Of a stretch of 64,000 bases of DNA, positions 16,999 to 26,507 are shown piece by piece. Source of the stretch: a bacterium. GTDB lineage: Bacteria; ARS69. A program made the translations under genes and the position numbers. The notes under the pieces are model-generated. The model was given only the letters and a program-made list of their open reading frames with translations. It was not told where the DNA came from and searched no databases. Positions within the stretch are counted from its first letter, which is position 1. The number at the start of each line of letters is the position of its first letter. The stretch covers positions 19,985 through 83,984 of the forward strand of contig JALGZR010000052.1 in NCBI GenBank assembly GCA_025774805.1. The letters run 5' to 3'.

Positions 16999-18363
16999 CT
17001 AATCCGTCTCTCGATCACTCGATGTGGGTAGCCAGTCAAGCGGAAACTCGGGGTCCAGCCGGATCATCTCGAAGAGTGTCGCGATCAGCTCGTTCCGCCG
17101 GCCAGCGCGATACGGGTTGAGAAACTCCCAGACGATCGTGCCATCCATCAGCACCTCGATCGCCCGCCCCGCATCCGATTCTGTGATCAGGGTGTTGCCG
17201 TTGGGGAGTCGATCGCACGATCCGCAAGTGTGAGAGTAGAGTGGACGATCGAGCGACCCACTGTACTGCCATATGACCTCGGCCGTGAGCGGATCGAACT
17301 CCATCACGCGACTCGTCCCGCGATTGCCCTGGTTGTCGAAGATGAGCATGTGGAGGTTGTCGAGCACGGTGGATTGGTGTTGCTGGTACCAGAGTGAATT
17401 CATGGCCCATACCACCTCACGGGCCTTCACATCGAGCACGCAGACTGTATCCAAGTGCAGGATTGAGAGGAGTACATTGCCGGCCGCGAAACACGGGGCA
17501 AGGTGTGCCAGACGGCCGTTCAAGCGCTCGATCGTATTCGTATGCAGGATGTCCCCACCCCACTCGACACGCTGAAGGATGGAGAGATAACTGGAGTTCT
17601 CGAGGCTCTCGAGGACCGAGACGCGTTCGAGTTCGCGACCGTCCGGGTCGAGAACACAGACGAAGTCTTCGAGAATCGGTTCCTGTTGACTGTAATTTGA
17701 ATCAAAGCGAGCCTTCCGGGTCAGCGTGTAGATCCGACCGTCGGGCTGCACCTCGAGATCGTGGTGGGTCCGGCCCTCATAGGACCAGAGGAGGTTCGAG
17801 TCTCGGTCGAGCTTGACCAGCCCGATGCCTTCGAAGATAGCGAGGATGTCTCCGTTCTCGAACACATGGGCCCGTCGCCAGAATCGATGGTTCTGCACGT
17901 TTTCTTGGGCTTCAAAGTCCCGATCAGGCCACACGCGTTCTGCCGCGCAATTCCACGCCCAAAGCTCATGGCCCTCCATGTCCATCAGAATGGCCGTGGG
18001 AGCGTGTCCAGATGTGTAGAGGTTGAGCGCGTTGTAGGCGGCTTCCCGGTCGTACTCAGTCACACCCTTCGACTCCGGGACTGCACGCGAACCAGAGAGA
18101 TATCCGACGGACTCGAGCCGGTCGATCTCGCGCCGCCGTTCATCGGTGAGAAATTGGGCCCCAGGGTGATCTGGGATGGCGCGCCAGCGCCCCTGGGGAC
18201 CTTTCGAAAAGACGCGGACCAACGCATTCGTTGCCCGGCTGAGCGCCTCGCGCGGTGGGACGGGCCACAAGGTGCAGATCAGGAGGAATGCATTGAGCAG
18301 GAGAGAACCCACTATGCCCGCGACCGCAAGCCCTCTCAGCCAGGAGCGGCGAGGTTGCGTCAC
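16999..18363 (-). CDS. arylsulfotransferase-like (ASST) membrane-anchored protein
   Basis: The product is 454 residues. An N-terminal membrane anchor (about 11-34) is followed by a beta-propeller of the Arylsulfotransferase family: 'FENGDILAIFEGIGLVKLDR', 'SYEGRTHHDLEVQPDGRIYT', 'DILHTNTIERL', 'NLHMLIFDNQGNRGTSRVME' and 'CDRLPNGNTLITESDAGRAI'. Known members move sulfate from phenolic sulfates to other phenols outside the cytoplasm, using an active-site His. The conserved His residues in 'THHDLEV' and 'ILHTNTI' fit, but substrates are unknown. It lies between remnants of its own gene family and of the neighbouring glycosyltransferase family, in a duplicated block. Confidence 0.82.
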   Translation of the reverse strand: MTQPRRSWLRGLAVAGIVGSLLLNAFLLICTLWPVPPREALSRATNALVRVFSKGPQGRWRAIPDHPGAQFLTDERRREIDRLESVGYLSGSRAVPESKGVTEYDREAAYNALNLYTSGHAPTAILMDMEGHELWAWNCAAERVWPDRDFEAQENVQNHRFWRRAHVFENGDILAIFEGIGLVKLDRDSNLLWSYEGRTHHDLEVQPDGRIYTLTRKARFDSNYSQQEPILEDFVCVLDPDGRELERVSVLESLENSSYLSILQRVEWGGDILHTNTIERLNGRLAHLAPCFAAGNVLLSILHLDTVCVLDVKAREVVWAMNSLWYQQHQSTVLDNLHMLIFDNQGNRGTSRVMEFDPLTAEVIWQYSGSLDRPLYSHTCGSCDRLPNGNTLITESDAGRAIEVLMDGTIVWEFLNPYRAGRRNELIATLFEMIRLDPEFPLDWLPTSSDRETD

Positions 18364-18436
18364 TGTCTCTCCTCGTACCGAAGGCCCACCCGGGCTGCAA
18401 CCGTCACGCGGAACTCATGGGTGCCGGATTCCTGCC

Positions 18437-18582
18437 TCAGGTGGACGAAGGGAAAAACCACTCAAACGCACCTCTGAGTCGACACACCTCATCGGGATCG
18501 ATCTCCGGGTCGGACCCATGGTAGAGACGTGCCGTGACCGTGATTCCCGCTGCGATCGCGTAGGCGTCGTGGCGCACCGTCG
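18437..18582 (-). pseudogene. remnant of the membrane glycosyltransferase-like gene with internal deletion
   Basis: The frame ending at 18437 reads 'VRHDAYAIAAGITVTARLYH' and then IDPDEVCRLRGAFEWFFPS. In the intact gene these correspond to 'VRYDAYVIATGIVVTALLYH' (DNA about 19211-19275) and 'IDPSEAVRLRSALEQFSPT' (DNA about 18657-18714). About 500 bp between them has been deleted, fusing the two. The fragment directly follows the 3' end of the intact paralogue and is read through out of frame by it. Confidence 0.7.
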
Positions 18583-20300
18583 ACTCTTCCTCCATTCCTC
18601 CCGGCATCTGTGCCCTTGCGCCAGACCTGCGAGCGCTGGATGACTCCAGCGGGCAGAGTGGGAGAGAACTGTTCGAGCGCACTCCTCAGTCGGACGGCTT
18701 CCGACGGATCGATCGCGAAGAAGGACACGATCGGCGCGCAGTAGACGCAGTCCGCGATTTCCCATTCCGCCACCTTGACCCACTCCGTCGGGAATCCTCC
18801 TTGCTCGCGGAAGAATTCCTCGTTGACAACCGCGATCCTGGAACCGTGCTCGCGCGCGAGGCGGGCAATGGCCGTCGTGTCGTACTTCCCGAGGAGAGTC
18901 AGTCGGACCACCTCGGGGCTACCGAGACCGAACGGATCGAAGAGTCGAAGTTCCGCGATCAGACACACGGCTCCGACGTCGTTCACGACGACCGATTCCC
19001 CTTCATAGAACTCTGCGAGGAACAGACCGATCTGGACGTGCTGTCGTTGGATGCTACCGACGTTGACGGGTATCCGGGTAATGGACCGGAGGCGGTTCTT
19101 CAAGTCGTTGGCGACCGGATTGAGTATGTAGAGGAACAGAACGAGCATCACCGCATGGGGGAGCCGGAATCTCACCGATCTCGCGTTCCGTACGATCCCC
19201 GGAATCAATTCGTGATAGAGAAGGGCCGTGACCACGATTCCCGTTGCGATGACATACGCGTCGTAGCGCACCATCCACCCGAAGATCCCGAACGTCATGT
19301 GAGCAAGGGCCTGAACGGCGAAGAGCGTCCCGAGAACGCCCCGCCGATCCCAGCCCGACCCCGGGCGCCGAAACCGGACGTACGCGCTGCCGAGGGCGAG
19401 GAGCGCGAAGACGAAGGGCAGAGAGACCCTTAGGGCGCCCAGGACGAAGCGGTAGTAGAACGCGGCCGGAGAGGTAAGGGAGACCAGCCCGGGGGACTTC
19501 ACCAGGATGGAGGAAGGGAGCCAATAGTGACCGTGCGCGACCGATACCCAGCCCACGGCCCCCGGCAGGATGAGGGAAACGCCCAGGAGAAGGAGGCCGA
19601 AGCCGACGCGCCGCCTCAGCGCATAGAGACACGCGGCCGTGAGGATCGCCGCGAAACTCTCGTAGCGCACAACGGGCAACAGGAAGGCGAGAAGCAGGAC
19701 CCAACGTCCGAGCGAAGGAAGGGGCTTCTCCGTGGGGCTCTTCGCAGCGATGTGCTCTGAGACCGCCAGGAGGAAGCCGAGCATGAGGACGGCATGGAGG
19801 GAGTGCTCGAGGCCGTTGAAGACCAGCGTAGGCAGCGGCGTGACCAGGAGCAGCAGGACGAGCGTGGTCGAACGCCCCGTCGTCGCGATCCGGTCGCGGC
19901 GCATGGATCGGTTCGCCAGCGCGAGAAGCATGGCCGCCGCGACGAGATTCAGTATCCACGGAACGAACAGGAATCGGCCCGTGATCCACCCGATGACAGC
20001 GAGCAATGCGGTCCACAGCGGCGAGGAGGAGGCCGAGGAGAACTCGAAAGGGGTGAGCCCCCAGACTCCGTGTTCCACGAAGTTGCGTGCGATCACCATG
20101 TGGATGTACGCATCGTCCGCGGAATAGACAAATCTGGGGGGGGCCTCGCGAGGATTGAATACGAGGAATCCGAGGCAGACGAGTACGAGAAGGCCGAGCA
20201 CGGCCAAGAATGGTCGATCGAGATCCAGGAGCTTGCGGCCATCCTGAGCGGTGTTCAGCGCCCAAACCTCCTGAGGGAGGTGACCTGATCTGGGAGCCAT
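18489..20300 (-). CDS. multi-pass membrane glycosyltransferase-like protein
   Basis: The product is 603 residues from the ATG at 20300; no strong ribosome-binding site is seen and upstream ATGs are possible. About ten or more hydrophobic segments span residues 28-440. A first-loop signature 'YSADDAYIHMVIARNFVEHG' and 'SSASSSPLWTALLAV' resembles the D-D-A/DAY motif of GT39/GT83-like lipid-linked sugar transferases. A soluble C-terminal part contains 'VVVNDVGAVCLIAELRLFDP'. The same architecture is seen at 46864-48570. The last 40 residues are an Arg-rich out-of-frame reading of the remnant at 18437-18582, so the natural C-terminus has probably been replaced. The acceptor is unknown. Confidence 0.7.
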   Translation of the reverse strand: MAPRSGHLPQEVWALNTAQDGRKLLDLDRPFLAVLGLLVLVCLGFLVFNPREAPPRFVYSADDAYIHMVIARNFVEHGVWGLTPFEFSSASSSPLWTALLAVIGWITGRFLFVPWILNLVAAAMLLALANRSMRRDRIATTGRSTTLVLLLLVTPLPTLVFNGLEHSLHAVLMLGFLLAVSEHIAAKSPTEKPLPSLGRWVLLLAFLLPVVRYESFAAILTAACLYALRRRVGFGLLLLGVSLILPGAVGWVSVAHGHYWLPSSILVKSPGLVSLTSPAAFYYRFVLGALRVSLPFVFALLALGSAYVRFRRPGSGWDRRGVLGTLFAVQALAHMTFGIFGWMVRYDAYVIATGIVVTALLYHELIPGIVRNARSVRFRLPHAVMLVLFLYILNPVANDLKNRLRSITRIPVNVGSIQRQHVQIGLFLAEFYEGESVVVNDVGAVCLIAELRLFDPFGLGSPEVVRLTLLGKYDTTAIARLAREHGSRIAVVNEEFFREQGGFPTEWVKVAEWEIADCVYCAPIVSFFAIDPSEAVRLRSALEQFSPTLPAGVIQRSQVWRKGTDAGRNGGRVDGAPRRLRDRSGNHGHGTSLPWVRPGDRSR

Positions 20301-20314
20301 TTGCACGCACGTTC

Positions 20315-21577
20315 TCATCCGCGGTGTGCAAGAGTCACTAAATACCACGAAATCGGGGCTACGGGGACCGATGTCGAGAACGAATCGTCTCCACCGCCTT
20401 CCGGTCGATCCACCGGATTCGCACAATCGTCGCAGACGATCTCGCCGTCGGGAGCGACCTCGATCGCGCGGCTCGAGTCCGACTCCGCCATCAGGGTGTT
20501 CCCGTTGGGGAGCCGCTGCACCGATCCCTTGGTCGGCGTATAGAACGACTCGGGAGGGTCGTCACGCCACTCCCAGACGATCTCGTCCGTTCGGGGATCC
20601 ACTTCCAGCCCCCGGGACCACCCCCGTCCCAGCCCGTTGTCGAAGAGAAGCACGTTTCCGTCGGGGAGGAGCTGGGCGTCGTGCGGACCGAGGGTCTCCT
20701 CGTCGCCCCAGGCCCAGACGAACCGTTTGTCCGTCGTATCGAGGATCGCGACGCGGTTCTGGTGGCGGAAGCAGAGGAGCACGTGATGGGCCGCGTAGAA
20801 CGGATGGGTCCCGAAGAGCGCCTCCTCCCGCATCCACTCGAGCGAGTTGGAGTGGAAGAGGTCGACCCAGGGGGTGCCGCCCAGATCGTTCGGCTCGGGG
20901 TAGAGCAGGGGAAAGACGGCGCGGCTCCGGAGAGCCGGGAAGAGCATCCCCTGGGCGTGGAGCTCGGTTCCGTCTTCGGGATCGAGGATCGTGATGCGAT
21001 CGTCCCGGGTGTCGATCTCCGGGTGAATCGTGGGCACCTGCCGGCGCTTGAATGTCAGCGCGGCGAGCATTCCGTCCGGCCGGACCTCCACGTCGTGATG
21101 CGCGGTCAGCTTCCGCTTCCAGAGGAGCCGGCCGTCCCAGTCGAGACGCAGGAGGTACCGGGCGTCGTCGGCGATCCGGTGACCGGCCTCACCGTCCGCC
21201 CACTGCGAGGGCTCCGCGCCGATGGCGAGCAGGTCCCCGTTCTCCAGGAGCTCCGCCCGCTCCCACCGGTCGCTCGGGGGGTGGGTCCAGGAGCGAAGGG
21301 TGCGACCGTCCTCGTCGATCAGGTCGGCGCGGCTGAGCTTCTGGCTCGTGTAGAGGCGGTATCCCGGGCAGGTCCGCTCGGGGTCGTGAAGGAGCACGCC
21401 GCCCGCCCCATCGCCCGCGTCGACGCTGCCGGCGTAGGGGAGGGCCCGCAGCGCCTCGATGTCGGCCTCGCGTTCCCCTCCGTCCGCGCAGCCCGGTCCG
21501 ATCCCGGCCGCGGCGAGCAGGATCGCGGTGAGCAGTACCGCCGCGGCGCCCGTCCCGGTTCGGAAAGACCGCTTCAC
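20315..21577 (-). CDS. arylsulfotransferase-like (ASST) lipoprotein or secreted protein
   Basis: The product is 420 residues from the GTG at 21577, 19 bp after the acyl-CoA dehydrogenase stop. A signal segment ends in a Cys ('LLAAAGIGPGC', about residue 29), consistent with a lipoprotein. The propeller carries 'ELLENGDLLAIGAEPSQWAD', 'KRKLTAHHDVEVRPDGMLAA', 'WVDLFHSNSLEWM', 'PHDAQLLPDGNVLLFDN' and 'SVQRLPNGNTLMAESDSSRA', hallmarks of the Arylsulfotransferase family. The C-terminus after 'GEIVCDDCANPV' departs from the paralogue's 'GTIVWEFLNP' and looks altered or shortened. The membrane glycosyltransferase-like gene follows within 15 bp, so the two form a module. Confidence 0.82.
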   Translation of the reverse strand: MKRSFRTGTGAAAVLLTAILLAAAGIGPGCADGGEREADIEALRALPYAGSVDAGDGAGGVLLHDPERTCPGYRLYTSQKLSRADLIDEDGRTLRSWTHPPSDRWERAELLENGDLLAIGAEPSQWADGEAGHRIADDARYLLRLDWDGRLLWKRKLTAHHDVEVRPDGMLAALTFKRRQVPTIHPEIDTRDDRITILDPEDGTELHAQGMLFPALRSRAVFPLLYPEPNDLGGTPWVDLFHSNSLEWMREEALFGTHPFYAAHHVLLCFRHQNRVAILDTTDKRFVWAWGDEETLGPHDAQLLPDGNVLLFDNGLGRGWSRGLEVDPRTDEIVWEWRDDPPESFYTPTKGSVQRLPNGNTLMAESDSSRAIEVAPDGEIVCDDCANPVDRPEGGGDDSFSTSVPVAPISWYLVTLAHRG

Positions 21578-21596
21578 GCGAGCGCCGGGGGGCGCA

Positions 21597-23546
21597 TCAC
21601 GGCGCGCCCGCCGTTCCGGCACCGGCCACCGGGTCGCCGGCCGCCGCTTCCTCGCCCTCCGCCACGGGGGAGCCGTCGCCCGTCTCCTCCGGGCACGCGA
21701 CGACGATTCCCTCCTCCAGCCAGCCGTAGCGATCCTCCAGCACCCGGCGGGCGACGGCTCGATCGGCGCGATCCGTGTTGTGCCGCACGCCGCGGAACGC
21801 GTCCCCGATCCTCTGCCGGGCGCACCGGCAGAAGTGATCGGCGAGCTCGACGGGACCGTTGCCGGCGATTCCCCCTCCTCGTCCCGTCGCCGCGTTGGAG
21901 ATCGTGGCGGACATCGCGAGAAGATCCGCACCGACGTCGACGAAGCGGCCGAGGAGCTTCTGCCGTCGCTCGAGAGCGGGGCCCACCCGGATCATGGCGT
22001 GGAAGAGGCCGCGGGCGAGCCGCCGGGACGCGCGGCGCACGAACCGGACATGACCCCCGAGCTCCGAGGGAACTCCGGCGGGGGCGGCCTCCTGAAGACC
22101 GAACCAGAGCGACGCGTACCATCCCGGGTAGAATCGCAGGGCCGAGCCGAGCGATCTCGACTTCTCCTTCCACGAGGAGCGCGGATTGACGAGCGCCCCC
22201 GCCTTCTTCAGGTGCGGGTCGAGGGCCTCGCGCGCGATGAAGAGGCGCATGATCTCCGAGGTGCCCTCGACGAGGGTGTTGATGCGGGCGTCCCGGTAGA
22301 TGCGCTCGATCGGGTACGGCGTCTCGCCCCGGCGCGCGAGCGACTCTTCCCGCTCGTATCCCCTCCCGGCGCGGATCTGCATCGCGTCTTCCGCGATTCG
22401 CAGCGCCGTCTCCGAGCTGAACAGCTTCGCGAACGCCGCCTCGAGGCGGATGTCGGCCCCCCCTCGGGAGGCGAGTCCCGAAGCGTAGTCCGAGAGCGCC
22501 TGCATCGCGAACGTGTGGGAGGCCATTCTCGCCAGCTTCGCCGCCACCGCCTCGTGCTTCCCGATGGGTGCGCCCCACTGAACCCGCTCGCCCGCCCACC
22601 GCCGCGAGATCTGAAGGCACTGACGCGCCATGCCGACGCCGGCGGCGGGCAGGGTGAGACGGCCGGTGTTCAGGGTCTCCAGGGCGATCTTCAGCCCGCG
22701 GCCCTCGCCTCCGAGCACGTTCTCCGCCGGAACGCGCACGTCCCGGAAGCGGATCAGCCCGTTGGAGATCGCGCGGATCCCGAGGAAGAGGCACCGATCC
22801 ACCCGTTCGAAGCCGGGGGAGTCCGTCTCCACGATGAACGCGGTGACCTGCTTCCGCTCGCGGCCGCGCACGACCTTCGAAGGCGTGCGCGCCATCACGA
22901 CGAGGAGCTCGGCGACGAGGCCGTTCGTGCACCAGAGCTTCTCCCCGTTGAGGATCCACTCGCGACCGTCCTCGCTGGGGACGGCCGTGGTCGCCATCGC
23001 CGCCGGATCGCTTCCCACCTCGGGCTCCGTGAGCGCGAACCCCGAGATCGCTCCGCGCGCGAGACGGGGCAGGAACTTCTTCTTCTGCTCCTCGGTGCCG
23101 AAGAGGCGGATCGGCTGCGGAACGCCGATCGACTGGTGGGCCGAGAGCCAGACCGCGGTGGACGCGCAGTGGCTCGCGACGAGCGCCACCGCCCGGTTGT
23201 AGTTGAGCTGGGAGAGACCCAGCCCTCCGTACTCCCGCGGGATCTTCATCCCGAAGGCCCCCATGTCGATCAGTCCGCGCAGGACGTCGTCGGGGACCTC
23301 TTCGTCCCGATCGATGGCGACCGGGTCGACGCGCTCCCTGAGGAACGCCCCGAGCTCGGCCAGGAACGCGTCCCCCTCGGCTCGATCCGCGGGGTCCTGC
23401 TCGGGAAACGGATGCACGAGCTCGGGACGGAACCGTCCCATGAAGAGCTCGGCCGCGAAGCTCGGAGCCGCCCACTCCGTCTGGCGGGAGGCCTCGGCCA
23501 TCTCCCGCGACTCGTCGGGATCGAGGTGCGTCCGATTCTCGCTCAT
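21597..23546 (-). CDS. acyl-CoA dehydrogenase
   Basis: The product is 649 residues. The acyl-CoA dehydrogenase fold covers about residues 55-460: '[20 protein letters not shown]', '[20 protein letters not shown]', '[10 protein letters not shown]', '[20 protein letters not shown]', '[20 protein letters not shown]' and '[12 protein letters not shown]', with Glu427 at the position of the catalytic base. A roughly 180-residue C-terminal extension, as in very-long-chain (ACADVL/ACAD9-like) enzymes, ends in an acidic Ala/Gly tail. It performs the first FAD-dependent step of fatty-acid beta-oxidation. Divergent from the cysteine-synthase-like gene. Confidence 0.92.
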   Translation of the reverse strand: MSENRTHLDPDESREMAEASRQTEWAAPSFAAELFMGRFRPELVHPFPEQDPADRAEGDAFLAELGAFLRERVDPVAIDRDEEVPDDVLRGLIDMGAFGMKIPREYGGLGLSQLNYNRAVALVASHCASTAVWLSAHQSIGVPQPIRLFGTEEQKKKFLPRLARGAISGFALTEPEVGSDPAAMATTAVPSEDGREWILNGEKLWCTNGLVAELLVVMARTPSKVVRGRERKQVTAFIVETDSPGFERVDRCLFLGIRAISNGLIRFRDVRVPAENVLGGEGRGLKIALETLNTGRLTLPAAGVGMARQCLQISRRWAGERVQWGAPIGKHEAVAAKLARMASHTFAMQALSDYASGLASRGGADIRLEAAFAKLFSSETALRIAEDAMQIRAGRGYEREESLARRGETPYPIERIYRDARINTLVEGTSEIMRLFIAREALDPHLKKAGALVNPRSSWKEKSRSLGSALRFYPGWYASLWFGLQEAAPAGVPSELGGHVRFVRRASRRLARGLFHAMIRVGPALERRQKLLGRFVDVGADLLAMSATISNAATGRGGGIAGNGPVELADHFCRCARQRIGDAFRGVRHNTDRADRAVARRVLEDRYGWLEEGIVVACPEETGDGSPVAEGEEAAAGDPVAGAGTAGAP

Positions 23547-23692
23547 GGTCTCATCCTCCCTGAACCCCGAGGGCGCGCGGGGGCATTTCCACCATCGGCC
23601 ATCGTCGCGTGATTCTCAACCCCATCCGAATCGACCCCGCTCCGCGGAGGGCGGTGGGCCGAGGCGGCCCCCTGATCGGACGTCTCGAACGA

Positions 23693-23722
23693 TTGCCCTC
23701 CGGTTCGTCCCCGCGGTAGCCT
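23693..23722 (+). promoter_or_regulatory. sigma70-like promoter of the cysteine-synthase-like gene
   Basis: TTGCCC (23693-23698), an 18-bp spacer and TAGCCT (23717-23722). Transcription would begin near 23729, which rules out the in-frame ATG at 23728 as start and supports the TTG at 23782. Confidence 0.4.
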
Positions 23723-23781
23723 GGGAGATGGCCGATCGTCTCCGTTCGCGCGCTGACCGGGTTCCGGGAGGGGCGACCACC

Positions 23782-24897
23782 TTGATCAATACCGCCGTCG
23801 ATCAACGCCTCCGCGGGCTGAAGTGCCTGGTGGGCAACACCCCCCTGCTGGTCATCGATTTCGAGTATCGACAGCGGCCGCGCACGCTCTACGCCAAGGC
23901 CGAATACCTCAACATGACCGGGAGCATCAAGGACCGGATGGCTCTCCACATCGTCTCCCGGGGCTACGAGCGGGGCCTTCTGTCTCCCGGCGACCGGATC
24001 ATCGAGGCCACCAGCGGGAACACCGGGATCGCGGTGGCGGGCGTGGGGCGCGCGCTCGGCCACCCGGTGACGATCTTCATGCCCGACTGGATGAGCCAGG
24101 AACGGATCGATCTGATCCGGAGCCTCGGTACCGACATCCATCTCGTCTCCCGCGAGGAGGGAGGGTTTCTCGGCAGCATCCGCCTGGCCGAGGAGCTCGC
24201 GGGCTCGACCGAGGGCTCGTTCCTGCCTCGACAGTTCTCCAACGAGGACAACGTCGATGCCCACTACGAGACCACCGCCCGGGAGATCTGGTGGCAGCTC
24301 CGGTTCCACGGGATCCGGCCCGACGTGTTCGTGGCGGGTGTCGGCACCGGGGGGACCATCATGGGCGTGGGGCGGTTCCTGCGGGAGAGGAACCCCTCCG
24401 TGACCGTTCATCCGATGGAGCCGGCGAATTCCCCCACCCTGCGTGCCGGCTGCCGGGTCGGGAAGCACCGCATCCAGGGGATATCGGACGAGTTCATTCC
24501 CTCGATCGTGGACCTCGAGGCCCTCGACGAGATCGTGGACGTGGACGACGGCGACGCCATCCTGATGGCGCAGAAGCTCGCGAGCGAGCTCGGGCTGGGG
24601 GTGGGGATCTCGTCGGGGGCGAACTTCCTGGCCGCGCTGAAGATCCAGAACGAGCGGGGTCCCGATGCCGCCGTGGTCACCGTCCTGCCCGATGACAACA
24701 AGAAGTACCTGAGTACCGACCTTCTCCACGACGAGCCGGTGAAAGAGGGATTCCTCACCCCCGACGTCCGGCTCCTGCGGTTTCGGGGGATCAAGCGGGT
24801 CTGCCGGACGTGCTGCGATCCGCTCGAGTGCGCCGGGGACCGTCCGCTCGACATCGCGGAGCGGGCCGCGCTGCCTCCCTGTCCCCGCCGGGACTGA
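23782..24897 (+). CDS. cysteine synthase / cystathionine beta-synthase-like PLP enzyme
   Basis: The product is 371 residues from a TTG at 23782, chosen because GGGAGGGG lies eight bases upstream and the promoter leaves no room for the ATG at 23728. It is a fold-type II PLP enzyme: 'LVGNTPLL' (about 16-23), PLP lysine Lys50 in '[10 protein letters not shown]', '[20 protein letters not shown]', the phosphate-binding loop '[17 protein letters not shown]' and '[12 protein letters not shown]'. It most likely makes cysteine from O-acetylserine (or a related beta-replacement). A C-terminal extension has a Cys cluster, '[17 protein letters not shown]', absent from ordinary CysK; it could bind metal or be redox-active. 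The reaction is inferred from the family. Confidence 0.85.
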   Translation: MINTAVDQRLRGLKCLVGNTPLLVIDFEYRQRPRTLYAKAEYLNMTGSIKDRMALHIVSRGYERGLLSPGDRIIEATSGNTGIAVAGVGRALGHPVTIFMPDWMSQERIDLIRSLGTDIHLVSREEGGFLGSIRLAEELAGSTEGSFLPRQFSNEDNVDAHYETTAREIWWQLRFHGIRPDVFVAGVGTGGTIMGVGRFLRERNPSVTVHPMEPANSPTLRAGCRVGKHRIQGISDEFIPSIVDLEALDEIVDVDDGDAILMAQKLASELGLGVGISSGANFLAALKIQNERGPDAAVVTVLPDDNKKYLSTDLLHDEPVKEGFLTPDVRLLRFRGIKRVCRTCCDPLECAGDRPLDIAERAALPPCPRRD

Positions 24898-24914
24898 GGC
24901 AGGGCTCCCGCCCG

Positions 24915-25376
24915 CTATTCCGGCGATTGCCGCGACAGGATCTCGGTCACGATTCGCTTCACCAGGGCGCCGTCGACCTCTCCCCGGTGTGCCTTCATGA
25001 GGGCTCCCATGACGCGTCCGACGTCGCTGGGACCCGCCGCCCCGGTCTCGGAGATCGCCTCGGTCACCCAGCGCCGGGTCACGTCCTCGCCGGCGAGCGA
25101 CGGGAGGAACTCCCGGATCACTTCCATCTCCGCCCGTTCCTCCTCCGCCCGGTCCTCCCGGCCTCCCTTCTCGAAGGCCTCGATGCTCTCCCGGCGCTGC
25201 TTCTCGAGACGACGGAGGAGCCCCACGCACGTCTCGTCGTCGAGCGAGTCGGAGTTGTCCTTCTTCATCTCGGTGAGAAAGGCCGCGCGGATGTTCCGGA
25301 GGGCGGCCAGCCGGGTCGTGTCCTTGGCCCGCAGTGCGTCCTTCATCTGGGCACTGATCGTCTCGTAGATCGACAT
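24915..25376 (-). CDS. yqeY: GatB/YqeY domain protein
   Basis: The product is 153 residues, the usual size of free-standing YqeY proteins. The ATG has GAGGAT five bases upstream. Hallmarks are 'ISAQMKDALRAKDTTRLAAL' 'RNIRAAFLTEMKK', 'QRRESIEAFEKGGREDRAEE', 'EFLPSLAGEDV', 'DVGRVMGALMKAHRGEVDGA' and 'VKRIVTEIL'. The domain is shared with the tail of GatB and GatE and is thought to interact with tRNA; the precise cellular role is unknown. Convergent with the cysteine-synthase-like gene. Confidence 0.9.
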   Translation of the reverse strand: MSIYETISAQMKDALRAKDTTRLAALRNIRAAFLTEMKKDNSDSLDDETCVGLLRRLEKQRRESIEAFEKGGREDRAEEERAEMEVIREFLPSLAGEDVTRRWVTEAISETGAAGPSDVGRVMGALMKAHRGEVDGALVKRIVTEILSRQSPE

Positions 25377-25494
25377 GTCATCCTCGTCCCGTCGGGGGAA
25401 TCGGCCGCGTCCACTCTACCTCGAACGCAGGTCGAGCGAAACCGGACCTCCGCCCCTCGACGCACCGAACCCCATTCCCCTCGCGAGGTGCGTC

Positions 25495-25523
25495 TTGTCC
25501 CTTTTCCGAATCCCCGTTATCCT
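25495..25523 (+). promoter_or_regulatory. sigma70-like promoter of the nucleotide-sugar genes
   Basis: TTGTCC (25495-25500), a 17-bp spacer and TATCCT (25518-25523). The start codon of the first gene lies about 45 bp past the predicted transcription start. Confidence 0.45.
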
Positions 25524-25574
25524 CGGGTTCGACCGGGCCCATTGGCCGTCCGGGACTCCTCGGAAGGGGAATGA

Positions 25575-26507
25575 ATGCGCGTACTCGTCACGGGCGCCGC
25601 CGGGTTCCTGGGCTCCCACCTGACCGACCGCCTCCTGAAGGAGGGGCACGAGGTCGTCGGGCTCGACAATCTGATCACCGGAAACATAAGGAACATCGAG
25701 CACCTCTCGGGCAATCCGAAGTTCCAGTTCATCAAGCACGACGTCACCGAGTACATCTTCCTCTCCGGTGCGCTGGACGCCCTTCTCCACTTCGCGTCAC
25801 CCGCGTCCCCGATCGACTATCTCGAGCTCCCGATCCAGACCCTGAAGGTGGGGGCGCTCGGAACCCACAAGGCCCTGGGTCTCGCTCTCGGCAAGGGGGC
25901 GCGCTTCCTGATCGCGTCCTCGTCCGAAGTCTACGGCGATCCCCTGACCCACCCCCAGCAGGAGACCTACTGGGGCAACGTGAACCCGATCGGGCCCCGC
26001 GGCGTCTACGACGAGGCGAAGCGCTTCGGTGAGGCCATCACGATGGCCTATCACCGCTCTCACGGCCTCGACACGAAGATCGTCCGCATCTTCAACACGT
26101 ACGGCCCCCGGATGCGCGCCCGGGACGGCCGCGTCGTCCCCGCGTTCATCACGCAGGCTCTCTCCGGAAAGCCGCTGACCGTGTTCGGCGACGGCACGCA
26201 GACACGGTCCTTCTGCTTCGTCTCCGACCTGATCGACGGGGTCTATCGCCTCCTCCTCTCCGACCTCAACGAGCCCTGCAATCTCGGAAACCCGACCGAG
26301 ATGACCATTCTCCAGTTCGCCGAGGTCGTTCGGCGCCTGACCGGCTCGAAATCCGAGATCACGTTCGAGCCCCTGCCCACCGATGATCCCCGGGTCCGCC
26401 AGCCGGACATCACCCTGGCCAGGACGGAGCTGGGGTGGGAGCCGGCCGTGTCCTTCGAGGAGGGGCTCCGGGAGACGATCCGCTACTTCCAGGAAGTGGG
26501 ATACTGA
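25575..26507 (+). CDS. UDP-glucuronate decarboxylase (UDP-xylose synthase)-like SDR
   Basis: The product is 310 residues, the usual bacterial UXS length without an N-terminal membrane domain. Extended SDR fold: NAD-binding '[17 protein letters not shown]' (5-21), '[20 protein letters not shown]', catalytic 'SSSEVYGDP' (Glu118) and Tyr145-x3-Lys149 in 'GVYDEAKRF', followed by '[20 protein letters not shown]' and '[13 protein letters not shown]', all characteristic of UDP-glucuronic acid decarboxylases making UDP-xylose. Its stop overlaps the next start (TGATG), so the two SDR genes are coupled and likely supply sugars for surface polysaccharide. Confidence 0.88.
   Translation: MRVLVTGAAGFLGSHLTDRLLKEGHEVVGLDNLITGNIRNIEHLSGNPKFQFIKHDVTEYIFLSGALDALLHFASPASPIDYLELPIQTLKVGALGTHKALGLALGKGARFLIASSSEVYGDPLTHPQQETYWGNVNPIGPRGVYDEAKRFGEAITMAYHRSHGLDTKIVRIFNTYGPRMRARDGRVVPAFITQALSGKPLTVFGDGTQTRSFCFVSDLIDGVYRLLLSDLNEPCNLGNPTEMTILQFAEVVRRLTGSKSEITFEPLPTDDPRVRQPDITLARTELGWEPAVSFEEGLRETIRYFQEVGY

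Noticed and set aside
18597-18688. Separate small gene at the 5' side of the glycosyltransferase remnant
   Set aside because: The first 30 or so codons of that frame overlap the intact gene's C-terminus in another frame and have no ribosome-binding site; only the part with clear homology is kept as a remnant.
23728-23730. ATG as start of the cysteine-synthase-like gene
   Set aside because: It falls on the predicted transcription start of the promoter at 23693-23722 and has no properly spaced ribosome-binding site; the TTG at 23782 has one.
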